From positions 1 through 64,000 of the forward strand of contig JAZNAL010000020.1 in NCBI GenBank assembly GCA_045586505.1: DNA of 64,000 bases, in the 5' to 3' direction. The DNA is from Flemingiibacterium sp045586505 (lineage in GTDB: Bacteria > Bacillota > Clostridia > Oscillospirales > CAG-272). Numbering within the stretch: the first letter of the stretch is position 1; every line of letters starts with the position of its first letter. The notes below the pieces were generated by a model. That model was given only the letters and a program-made list of their open reading frames with translations, was not told the DNA's origin and searched no databases. The position numbers and the translations under genes are program-made. Shown here piece after piece: positions 52,672-59,679 of this stretch.

Positions 52672-53271
52672 TTACATCATTCTGCGGCCTTCTATGGCGC
52701 GCATTAACGTAACTTCGTCGGCGTATTCCAGCTCACCGCCCACGGGAATGCCATATGCAAGGCGCGAAACCTTGATCCCCAGCGGTTTTATGAGCTTGGT
52801 GAGATACATCGCGGTCGCTTCACCCTCGACTGTGGGATTGGTGGCGATTATGATCTCCTCCACCGTATCATCGCCGAGGCGTTCCATCAGCTCGCGTATT
52901 TTTAACTTATCGGGGCCGGTGCCGTTCATAGGAGAGATCGCGCCGTGAAGCACATGATATACGCCGCCGAATTCCTTGACCTTTTCAAGGGACATCACCG
53001 CCTTGGCATCCTCGACCACGCATATGACCGAGCGGTCGCGACTCGTATCCGCGCACACCGAGCAGATCTCTCCGTCGGAGATGTTCTGGCAGATCGAGCA
53101 GGTGCGCACCTGTTCCTTCGCGCCGCGAACTGCTTCGGCAAAGGCTTCCGCTTCCTCGGTGGTGAAGTCAAGCACCGCAAACGCAAGGCGTATCGCGGTC
53201 TTTTTGCCGATGCCGGGAAGCTTTCGGAACTGCTCTATGAGCTTTTCCAGCGGAAGAATGTATTCCGCCAT
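52672..53271 (-). CDS. recR: Recombination protein RecR
   Basis: Clamp-like partner of RecO and RecF in loading RecA. The 199 residues contain a helix-hairpin-helix (FRKLPGIGKKTAIRLA, about 16-30), a Cys4 zinc site (Cys 58, 61, 70, 73) and a Toprim domain (ICVVEDAKAV, then ATNPTVEGEATAMYL). It is last in the dnaX-ybaB-recR operon, six bases after ybaB. Confidence 0.97.
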   Translation of the reverse strand: MAEYILPLEKLIEQFRKLPGIGKKTAIRLAFAVLDFTTEEAEAFAEAVRGAKEQVRTCSICQNISDGEICSVCADTSRDRSVICVVEDAKAVMSLEKVKEFGGVYHVLHGAISPMNGTGPDKLKIRELMERLGDDTVEEIIIATNPTVEGEATAMYLTKLIKPLGIKVSRLAYGIPVGGELEYADEVTLMRAIEGRRMM

Positions 53272-53277
53272 GATTAC

Positions 53278-53625
53278 TTAAAACAGACCGGGAACGTTTA
53301 AGTCGCCGGTGATCTTCTGCATTTCTGCGGCGTTGGTCTCCTCGACCTTCTTGATAGCCTCGTTTACAGCGGCAACAAGTGTGTCGGACAGAGTTTCGAT
53401 ATCATCGGGATCAACGATCTCGGGCTTCAAGTCGATGCTCCGGATCTGCTTCTTGCCGTTTATCTTTACGTTAATAACCCCGCCGCCGACGGATACGTCG
53501 TACTCGCGTGCGTCAAGCTCCTCCTGGAGTGATGCCATATCCTCCTGCATCTTCTGCGCTTGTCTTATCATTGCGCTCATATTCTGGGGGCCGCCGCCCA
53601 TACCCTTGGGTAAACGTGCTTTCAT
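53278..53625 (-). CDS. ybaB: YbaB/EbfC family nucleoid-associated protein
   Basis: A 115-residue DNA-binding dimer. The N-terminus is Gly/Met-rich (LPKGMGGGPQNMSAMIRQA), followed by a helix and the conserved GGVINVKINGKKQIRSIDL strands. It lies between dnaX and recR in the standard order. Confidence 0.95.
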   Translation of the reverse strand: MKARLPKGMGGGPQNMSAMIRQAQKMQEDMASLQEELDAREYDVSVGGGVINVKINGKKQIRSIDLKPEIVDPDDIETLSDTLVAAVNEAIKKVEETNAAEMQKITGDLNVPGLF

Positions 53626-53647
53626 TTTGGTCTTCCTTTCGGTTTTG

Positions 53648-55261
53648 TTAATTTAGTTCATCGGCACTGCGAGCAAGCTCGTCAAGTGCCTGGCTTTTGT
53701 CATCTTTTTTCTCCGGAGCATACTCAAGCTTTACATCATTTGCCGTAAGCCTGCCTTCCTCGAAGGTGTTGAGGATCTCAAGCATCTCGGAGAACATATT
53801 GGTGATTATGGTAAGCGCCATCTGATTGCTCGTGCGGATATGCACAAACTCGTCGGTGTTGACCGTGAAGCCCTTTGCTGACTCGCGCAGAAGACTTCCG
53901 AGCATAAGGTCGCGCTCACAGCATTTTGCCACGAACTCAGCCCAGTACGGAAGCTGCCTGTACTCCTTTTTCACGGGAGCTTCGTCGGATGCATCCTTTG
54001 TAGAGGTGTCCGGTTTCGCAGAATCGTCCGCGGGAGCAGGCGCTTTTTCGGCGGGATTGCCGTCCGGCCTTGAGGTTGCCGACGGTTCGGGAGCGGCGCT
54101 TATGCGATATGCGCCCGATTTGAGCTTGTCCTCAAGCAAAGTCAGTCTTGAAGCCAGTGCTTCATTGGAGGCGGAGAATCTTTCGTCGCACATACGCACC
54201 AGCGTCATCTCGGCGATAAGCCGCTTGGATGAGTTTGACATACGCATGGAGACAAGCGCTTCGTCTAAGAGCTTTGCGTGATAGATCAGCGTTTCCGCGG
54301 CGAATCTTCCCGCGATCTCCATAAGCTCGCAATATTGCTTCTCGGACAGATCTAGGTAGTCCCTTGAGCCTTTTGTGGTCTTGACCACCAGCATATCGCG
54401 GTAGAATCCGATGAGATCCTGCCAGAATACAGCAAGGTCCTTGCTGGACATGAACATTTTACCGATCTCACCGAAGATCGTGTCGTAATCCTTGTCGCAG
54501 ACAGCATTAAGTACCTTTGTAATGGCGTCGCGTCCGCCGGTGCCTGCGATCTCCTCAACTACTGTGGCAGTCACGGGCTTGTTTTCGCCTGAGCAAAGCT
54601 CAAGCAGTGATATGGCATCGCGCATACCGCCCTGTGCAAGGTGTGCCAGCATGAAAGCCGCCTCATGGTCGAGGTCTATGCCCTCGGCGCTTGCAATATG
54701 CTCAAGGCGCGCAGCGATGACATCGCTTGAGATGCGTCTGAAATCGAAGCGCTGACAGCGGGAAAGGATCGTGGCGGGGATCTTCTGAAGCTCGGTGGTG
54801 GCGAGAATGAACATTACATGAGCGGGCGGCTCCTCAAGGGTTTTAAGGAGTGCGTTGAAGGCGCTCGCCGACAGCATGTGCACCTCGTCTATGATATACA
54901 CTTTTTTTGAAAGCTCTGCGGGCAGATACTCTACCTCATCGCGTATCTGACGGATATCGTCAACGCCGTTGTTGGATGCCGCGTCCATCTCCACGATATC
55001 GATACAGCTTCCGTTATCAGCGGCAAGACAGGAGGGACATTTTCCGCAGGGATTGCCATTCTCCGGTGACTCGCAGTTTACCGCTTTCGCCAGGATCTTC
55101 GCGCAGGTGGTCTTGCCCGTGCCGCGCGAGCCTGTGAAAAGGTAGGCATGAGAGGTCTTTTTGTTCTCCACGCCATAGCGCAGTATAGCGGTGATGTGAT
55201 CCTGACCGCAGACGTCGGAAAAGCTCTGCGGCCGCCATTTTCTATAAAGTGCCTGATGCAT
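53648..55261 (-). CDS. dnaX: DNA polymerase III subunit gamma/tau
   Basis: Clamp-loader ATPase. The 537 residues contain Walker A GSRGTGKTT (about 44-52), a zinc module (Cys 64, 73, 76, 79), Walker B VYIIDEVHML, an SRC sensor loop (ILSRCQRF), and a tau-like C-terminal part after a Pro/Ala/Asp linker (about 390-430). I see no A-rich slippery site that would give a short gamma form. It lies 17 bases downstream of the SRP RNA terminator tract with no promoter of its own in between, so it probably depends on read-through from the SRP RNA promoter. Confidence 0.96.
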   Translation of the reverse strand: MHQALYRKWRPQSFSDVCGQDHITAILRYGVENKKTSHAYLFTGSRGTGKTTCAKILAKAVNCESPENGNPCGKCPSCLAADNGSCIDIVEMDAASNNGVDDIRQIRDEVEYLPAELSKKVYIIDEVHMLSASAFNALLKTLEEPPAHVMFILATTELQKIPATILSRCQRFDFRRISSDVIAARLEHIASAEGIDLDHEAAFMLAHLAQGGMRDAISLLELCSGENKPVTATVVEEIAGTGGRDAITKVLNAVCDKDYDTIFGEIGKMFMSSKDLAVFWQDLIGFYRDMLVVKTTKGSRDYLDLSEKQYCELMEIAGRFAAETLIYHAKLLDEALVSMRMSNSSKRLIAEMTLVRMCDERFSASNEALASRLTLLEDKLKSGAYRISAAPEPSATSRPDGNPAEKAPAPADDSAKPDTSTKDASDEAPVKKEYRQLPYWAEFVAKCCERDLMLGSLLRESAKGFTVNTDEFVHIRTSNQMALTIITNMFSEMLEILNTFEEGRLTANDVKLEYAPEKKDDKSQALDELARSADELN

Positions 55262-55278
55262 TCCGTCGCCTCTTTCCT

Positions 55279-55593
55279 AAAAAATCGGACAAGCTATAAA
55301 ATAAGACCATACACCAAAAACTCGAACTGAGCCTATGTGCGTGAACACAGGCGTGTGCTCGGGACAGGCGACCTCGCGGCACATCGGAGTGACCGCTTAA
55401 TGCTGCTTGGTTCCCCACCTGACATGGTTCACGGCTTCCGATTGCGCAAGACCCATCCGTCAACGCACAGAATCCGGTGTGCAGACCACACAGACTCAGC
55501 CCTTATTATTGGAATCCACCCCTGCTATAGCGGACTTCAGGTACAAGGCACCGCTGATTCCCCGGCTGGTATGGCCTTATTTTATAGCTTGTC
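55279..55593 (-). ncRNA. ffs: Signal recognition particle RNA, large bacterial type
   Basis: RNA core of SRP, about 315 nt, with an Alu-like part as in Bacillus scRNA. The 5' portion reads GGGGAATCAGCGGTGCC...TGTACCTGAAGTCCGCT, as in other Firmicute SRP RNAs. The S-domain apex reads GTGAACCATGTCAGGTGGGG then AACCAAGCAGCATTAAG (around 55401-55430), with a GGAA tetraloop. The ends close by a 23-base helix (55288-55310 with 55571-55593, one mismatch), and a T6 tract follows at 55284-55279. Ends are approximate; a primary transcript may start near 55624. It lies upstream of dnaX, as in Bacillus. Confidence 0.92.
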
Positions 55594-55630
55594 GTTTGTT
55601 TCTTCGGGGCTTTCACCCCAGCAGTAATAT

Positions 55631-55659
55631 ATTATAACAGATTTTTTGTAATAATGCAA
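55631..55659 (-). promoter_or_regulatory. Promoter of SRP RNA
   Basis: On the minus strand: TTGCAT (55659-55654), 17 bases, TATAAT (55636-55631). A small hairpin GGGGTGAAAGCCCC follows before the RNA body. Confidence 0.8.
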
Positions 55660-55744
55660 GGGGTTTCGCGAAATTTAACATTGGGTATACATTTTTGCGT
55701 AAGGCTGTGTCATTGAAAGAAATATCGGTATTCGATGGGTGAGA

Positions 55745-55858
55745 TAAGGCGGCAGCACTTGAACTTTTTTGAAAAAAGGCGCTGTCGCAGATGCCTGGCG
55801 ATCTGTCGGTGGACAGAAGCAGGGGATGCAGCTGTTCAAGTTTCGTGTGCTAACCTAT
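55745..55858. other. Structured non-coding stretch, function unknown
   Basis: Between trmL and the SRP RNA promoter. A local hairpin GCGGCAGC (55749-55756)/GCTGTCGC (55781-55788) holds CTTTTTTGAAAAAAG at its tip. CTTGAAC (55758-55764) can instead pair with GTTCAAG (55834-55840). CAGAT/ATCTG and CTGTC/GACAG small stems lie between. No gene with a ribosome site is visible. It could be the trmL 3' end with its terminator, or a small RNA. Confidence 0.35.
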
Positions 55859-55859
55859 T

Positions 55860-56381
55860 TTATTCTTCCCACTTATATTTGGTCAGTTCCCCATCCTCGC
55901 GGAGTCCATCGAACCCGCGCTGACGCAGGACCTCGTAAACGGCGATCGCCGCAGAGTTTGAAAGGTTCAGCGAACGGAGCGTGTCACGCATAGGAATACG
56001 CACACAGCGGTCGGGATTGCTGTATAAAAGCTCTTCCGGAAGCCCCTTTGTCTCCTTGCCGAACATTAGGAACACCTGCTTCGGGTATGTGACGTCGGTA
56101 TAGCAGTGCTTTGCTTTGGTGGTGAAGCAGAAGAACTCCGCGTCAGGGTTCTTTTTGAAGAAATCCTCAAGGCCGTCGTAATAGGTTATATCCAGCTTGT
56201 CCCAATAATCGAGTCCCGCGCGCTTTAATTTACGGTCGTCGATCTCAAACCCCAGCGGACGCACCAGATGGAGTGCAGCACCCGTAGCGGCACAGGTGCG
56301 GGCAATGTTGCCTGTGTTCTGCGGTATCTCCGGCTCGACGAGGACTATATTTATATTGTTATTTGTTGAAAATTCGTTCAT
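55860..56381 (-). CDS. trmL: tRNA (cytidine/uridine-34 2'-O)-methyltransferase TrmL
   Basis: A 173-residue SPOUT methyltransferase that methylates the wobble ribose of certain leucine tRNAs. Motifs are INIVLVEPEIPQNTGNIART, LVRPLGFEI and the knot segment FGKETKGLPEELL, then RSLNLSNSAAIAVYEVLRQ. There is no additional RNA-binding domain, as expected for TrmL rather than TrmH. It is transcribed divergently from the membrane-anchored protein at 56473 and stands alone. Confidence 0.94.
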   Translation of the reverse strand: MNEFSTNNNINIVLVEPEIPQNTGNIARTCAATGAALHLVRPLGFEIDDRKLKRAGLDYWDKLDITYYDGLEDFFKKNPDAEFFCFTTKAKHCYTDVTYPKQVFLMFGKETKGLPEELLYSNPDRCVRIPMRDTLRSLNLSNSAAIAVYEVLRQRGFDGLREDGELTKYKWEE

Positions 56382-56472
56382 CGGTTTTTCTCCGGTATCA
56401 ATAATCAGAGTTTTGTTTGGTTACAATAATATCGGTATCAAAAACGCGTTTTGCGTCAAACGGAGGGATCAT

Positions 56473-57372
56473 ATGCGAAAATTCAGAAGCAATACGGAAA
56501 ATATCCGCGATATGCGTATAGCATATACATTTTTACTTTCACTGGCGGTGGTGTGCCTGATACTCGGCGTTGTTTCCACCCGCCTCGGCTCGCGTCTGCA
56601 CGCAAATGAGCTTGCGGACAGCTACAGGGCGCTTACACTCTGCTCGGATGCTCTAAGGGAATGGGACAGCGCCCAGTCGGACGAGTCCCGCTATGCGGCG
56701 GCGATCCGCTTCGGCGACGCGGCGGCAATGCTTCCATCCGAGGTGGAGCTTGAGCCGCTTCTGAGTCTTGCCGATAAGATGCGCGCAGGTGAGGACGCCG
56801 CTAACGCGGTTCATACCTTTGCGGACACCTTCGCATTGCTTGCGGCGCTTGATTATGCCGATGATGCCGAGGCGCGCGCGGTCATTGCGTCGGCGCTTGA
56901 CGGAGTCGTGGGCGCGCTGGCGCCGGAGACGTCACAGCCGCCGTCTGCAGATGTCGAGCAGCTTCTGCCGGAGGTTGTCGCATACAGCGGTAAGGTTGCC
57001 GCGAAGGGGATAAAGGCGATATTTGGTGCAAATGCCGGTACGCTGACGCCGCATCTTGCGGAATCCGGGGATGTGTTTGTCGCCGAGAACGAGAATCTGC
57101 GCATGACCTTTTCCGCCGCAGACGGTAACCTTGAAAGCTTTATTTTCATCCGACTCGGAGATGTGCCGAGTATCGAGCTTAATGATTCCGAGCGACTTCG
57201 CGCGGCACTGGATTTTTTCAATCTGAATCGCCGAAAGAGAGGGGCGGATGCCGATATTGCGGGAGAGGTGTGCGGCTTTCTGATAGCCGATATTACAGCA
57301 GGCGAGGACTCATACCGTGCGGCGGTGGACAAATACGGCAGGGTATGGAGCCTTACTAAAGTAAAAAGGTGA
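56473..57372 (+). CDS. Membrane-anchored hypothetical protein
   Basis: A 299-residue protein that I do not recognise. The start at 56473 has GGAGGGA five bases upstream; an open frame extending to 56296 overlaps trmL and is rejected. A basic N-terminus and one span (about residues 17-38) anchor an alanine-rich helical extracytoplasmic region (40-165) and a beta-rich C-terminal part (170-299) with FIFIRLGDVPSIELNDSERL and a final YRAAVDKYGRVWSL strand that is PepSY-like at best. The layout recalls the germination protein YpeB, but the match is too weak to name. The stop codon lies inside the hairpin that terminates rpsT from the other side. Confidence 0.7.
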   Translation: MRKFRSNTENIRDMRIAYTFLLSLAVVCLILGVVSTRLGSRLHANELADSYRALTLCSDALREWDSAQSDESRYAAAIRFGDAAAMLPSEVELEPLLSLADKMRAGEDAANAVHTFADTFALLAALDYADDAEARAVIASALDGVVGALAPETSQPPSADVEQLLPEVVAYSGKVAAKGIKAIFGANAGTLTPHLAESGDVFVAENENLRMTFSAADGNLESFIFIRLGDVPSIELNDSERLRAALDFFNLNRRKRGADADIAGEVCGFLIADITAGEDSYRAAVDKYGRVWSLTKVKR

Positions 57373-57390
57373 TGAAAGAGCTTCATCACC
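57362..57390. terminator. Terminator of rpsT overlapping the convergent gene's stop
   Basis: GGTGATGAA (57368-57376) pairs with TTCATCACC (57382-57390). On the minus strand it is followed by TTTTTAC. The left arm includes the TGA of the plus-strand gene. Confidence 0.75.
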
Positions 57391-57411
57391 AAAATTACAT
57401 ATTAAGAGCGA

Positions 57412-57678
57412 TTACGCACCGAGCTGGTTGAGCTTAACGGTGTAGTTGCTCTTCTTTCTTGCAGCGTTGTTCTTGTGAAGAAGACCCTGAGCCACTGCCT
57501 GGTCGATCTTCTTGACTGCTGCCTTGTAAGTCTCAGCAGCTGCAGCCTTATCACCGGAAGCGAGTGCTGCTTCGTACTTCTTCATAGAAGTCTTAAGAGC
57601 GGTCTTGAGCATTTTATTCTGCATGGTTTTTGCTTCGATTACCTTAACGCGCTTCTTTGCGGATTTAATGTTCGGCAA
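57412..57678 (-). CDS. rpsT: 30S ribosomal protein S20, UUG start
   Basis: An 88-residue, very basic primary 16S-binding protein (PNIKSAKKRVKVIEAKTMQN start, NNAARKKSNYTVKLNQLGA end). The start is TTG at 57678, with GAAGGAGGTG seven bases before it; the in-frame stretch upstream to 57786 is the leader. A UUG start is also used by E. coli rpsT, where it takes part in S20 autoregulation; similar control here is inference. Confidence 0.95.
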   Translation of the reverse strand: MPNIKSAKKRVKVIEAKTMQNKMLKTALKTSMKKYEAALASGDKAAAAETYKAAVKKIDQAVAQGLLHKNNAARKKSNYTVKLNQLGA

Positions 57679-57775
57679 ATCGTTCACCTCCTTCGATGTG
57701 GTCTGCGTCAGGCTTGACTGTAACGGTTTTCGCCTGATGCAGCCGGGAGCCTTATGCTGTAAAGACAGCATTTCT
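57679..57775 (-). promoter_or_regulatory. Structured leader of rpsT
   Basis: About 97 bases with the minus-strand hairpin ATGCTGT-CTTT-ACAGCAT and a longer helix GCATCAGGC...GCCTGACGC ending close to the AAGGAGGTG site. It could be the S20 autoregulatory target. Confidence 0.5.
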
Positions 57776-57781
57776 CCATAT

Positions 57782-57810
57782 ATCATACCACAAAGTTTTC
57801 AAAATATCAA
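57782..57810 (-). promoter_or_regulatory. Promoter of rpsT
   Basis: On the minus strand: TTGATA (57810-57805), 17 bases, TATGAT (57787-57782). Confidence 0.75.
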
Positions 57811-57919
57811 GAGGTTTTCGAAAATTTTTCAATTTTTTTTGATTTTTGTGAAATCAGTCATCTTGGATATGGATGGAATCGCTATCTTTCGGTGGAATTA
57901 CTCTATATTTGGAACAAAT

Positions 57920-57950
57920 AACAAAGCCTCTGCTAATAATTTGCAGAGGC
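57920..57950 (-). terminator. Terminator ending the prophage remnant
   Basis: GCCTCTGC (57926-57933) and GCAGAGGC (57943-57950) pair around nine bases; on the minus strand TTTGTTATTTG follows. The stop codon of the gp20 fragment touches the stem. Confidence 0.7.
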
Positions 57951-58169
57951 AGTGTTGCGAGTGGGTTGTTTATAGTATAAGGACGTTATATGTTTAAGCG
58001 CCTTCTGTGCATCCTCAAGCGACTGCTTATAGGTGTCACGAGCTGTGCGGATCTTCTCAACCTCGGCAACGGTCTTGTAATTTTCGTTTACAGCCGTATC
58101 GAAGTCAGCCTTTTTATCGGCAGGTATCTCGATGCCGAGCTCTTTCAGGATTTCGTGTATGTTTTTCAT
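57933..58169 (-). pseudogene. Truncated phage scaffold protein (gp20-like)
   Basis: The 78-residue N-terminal piece of a phage minor structural/scaffolding GP20 protein: MKNIHEILKELGIEIPADKK, then FDTAVNENYKTVAEVEKIRT and a coiled coil to about residue 59. Family members are usually 160-200 residues; after KALK the sequence changes to an unrelated tail (HITSLYYKQPTRNTASANY), so the 3' part was lost by deletion. A good AAAGGA site still precedes the ATG. It lies downstream of the phage head gene in phage-typical order. Confidence 0.75.
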
Positions 58170-58255
58170 CGTGCTATCCTTTCTGCGTGATTTTTATACC
58201 GCTTCGCCTGCGGTTGAAGGATTTGCCGCGTAACCCTGCGGCTAAGGGAATGTAT

Positions 58256-58290
58256 AACAAAAGCCCGGCACACTTTCGTGTGTCGAGCTT
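58256..58290 (-). terminator. Terminator inside the prophage remnant
   Basis: CGGCACAC (58266-58273) and GTGTGTCG (58278-58285) pair around TTTC, extended by AAGC/GCTT past one mismatch; on the minus strand TTTTGTTATA follows. It lies after the small gene at 58315-58509. The stretch 58193-58255 holds two more small hairpins in the gp20 leader. Confidence 0.7.
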
Positions 58291-58314
58291 GGGTTATTGG
58301 ATTGTTATGACAGC

Positions 58315-58509
58315 TTATGCCTCTATGATTTTCCACTTACCGCCGGGAGAACTGCCGTCTAATGGGGCTGGATTAGTCATTGAATAAAGATAGTCTTCGC
58401 CGCTATCGTCGATAACACGGTACATCCCATTCTCCTCCACGGCTTCGTAGATCATACCGTTTGTTAAGCTATCGACTCCAAACGATGGTCCAATGTATTT
58501 AAGTTTCAT
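58315..58509 (-). CDS. Small SH3-like hypothetical protein of phage/toxin neighbourhoods
   Basis: A 64-residue intact protein: LKYIGPSFGVDSLTNGMIYE, then YRVIDDSGEDYLYSMTNPAP and a C-terminal GGKWKIIEA strand. The strand-turn pattern suggests a small SH3-like barrel. Similar short proteins are common in clostridial genomes, often beside mobile or toxin genes, but I know of no established function. It starts two bases after the phage head/nuclease-like gene, so the two are co-translated. It could be a partner or immunity protein; that is inference from the coupling only. Confidence 0.6.
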   Translation of the reverse strand: MKLKYIGPSFGVDSLTNGMIYEAVEENGMYRVIDDSGEDYLYSMTNPAPLDGSSPGGKWKIIEA

Positions 58510-58511
58510 TA

Positions 58512-59252
58512 TTACTTTCGCTCCCGTCTATCTTTTAGTTTTGGCTCGTACTGTATGCCGTCTTTTTCATACCAATGGACATCGAATATGTATTTGCTAC
58601 TGCTAATTTTACCTGCCCGTTTCTGCCAGTCTTTCACAGTTCCACCATATTCGCTTATTAGCCGTTCAACGCAACGGATGGGGTCCTTCGCACCCTCCCC
58701 CGCTATCGTTACTATTTTATCGAATTTTGTATGTCTTGGGATAAACAGCTTCTCGCCGTTCCAAATGTAGTTGAGTTGTTGCTGTAAATAATTCTTGCTC
58801 TTCGCAAGAACCTTATAACTATCCCATAGTTCAATGTTTTGGTATTTAAGATTTTGAAACTCAGCAAAGGTAGATGGAAAATCAGCATCCATTAACTCTT
58901 TATACCGCTGATACTGTGCTTCATCAGCACTTCTATTATACCGCATTTTACTGCTTTTGTCAACAGCTTCGGCACCATATTTTTCATCTTGAGAAGCCTT
59001 CCACTGCTTATAGGTCATATCCCTCGACACTGCATAAGCCTTGCCCGTTTCGATGTCGCGAGCGTACCGCTCGCCAACGCCTTCCATATCAGCAAAATAC
59101 GGTGCGGTACAGCATCGGCACCAAGGGTGAAACGGATTCGCCGTAAGCCCCGGCTGATATGCGCTCATCGGGAAGACTTTGCCGTCAAGCTCCGAGCATT
59201 TGTCACATGTACCAGGAAAACAAGCTCCGCCCGATGTAGAGCTGAAAGCTGC
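58512..59252 (-). pseudogene. Remnant of phage head morphogenesis protein with nuclease-like C-terminal domain
   Basis: The C-terminal part of an SPP1 gp7/Mu F-type minor head protein. The frame is open back to 59252 and reads GTCDKCSELDGKVFP before the first ATG (59168), then HPWCRCCTAPYFAD, VGERYARDIETGKAY and DMTYKQWKAS, all typical of gp7 C-termini. The upstream two thirds are missing. The last 85 residues (YIWNGEKLFIPRHTKF, then DPIRCVERLISEYGGTVKDW, FDVHWYEKDGIQYEP) look like the phage PBECR-type RelE/barnase-like nuclease module found at the end of such proteins. That part is uninterrupted and could be expressed from 59168, although no ribosome site is clear. Confidence 0.7.
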
Positions 59253-59494
59253 TCAAGCGCGGTCTGCAAGAAGCGCAGGCGGCTTAGTTTCGCTTTGCAT
59301 TCTCTTGCGTTTGGATATACTCGCTTTTAAATATAATGAAAAGTTCGTGTTTGTTCATCCTGTTGCCCACATAGGTTTATTCAAAAAATAAGGAAAAAGC
59401 GAGCCTGCCGATCCCACTTTGACGATAGGTGCGCAGACGTTTTTGTTGAAGCCGAAAAAATGCAAAAAATACTCGGAAAAATTTTCAAAACCTA
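59253..59494. other. Gene-free stretch between prophage remnant and rpoB promoter
   Basis: No gene with a ribosome site is convincing. On the minus strand a 24-codon frame (start near 59364, MNKHELFIIFKSEYIQTQEN) precedes the head remnant and is followed by a stop; it may be further phage debris. No attachment-site repeat was found by eye. Confidence 0.4.
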
Positions 59495-59523
59495 TTGACA
59501 AACAGAAAGACCTGTGCTATAAT
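59495..59523 (+). promoter_or_regulatory. Perfect-consensus extended promoter of rpoBC
   Basis: TTGACA (59495-59500), 17 bases, TATAAT (59518-59523), with TGC directly before the -10 box. A leader of about 150 bases (59530-59679) without an evident gene precedes rpoB. Confidence 0.92.
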
Positions 59524-59679
59524 AATATACTGCATTATAATCGCTTTGACTATGCGCACAGGGCGAGCTATGTCAAAAAACGGGCTTACAGGCTGACATT
59601 TTTTGTGCAATACGCCTATAATGCGAAAGTCTAGAGATTAACTACGGATGTCAATAACGTTGAATGGAGTGAAGATTTA

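Noticed and set aside
53648..55261. Programmed frameshift in dnaX
   Set aside because: No A AAA AAG-type slippery run with a downstream helix was seen; the gene reads as one full-length frame.
55769..55993. Small plus-strand frame running into trmL
   Set aside because: It overlaps trmL antisense, has no ribosome site, and its first part is the structured stretch.
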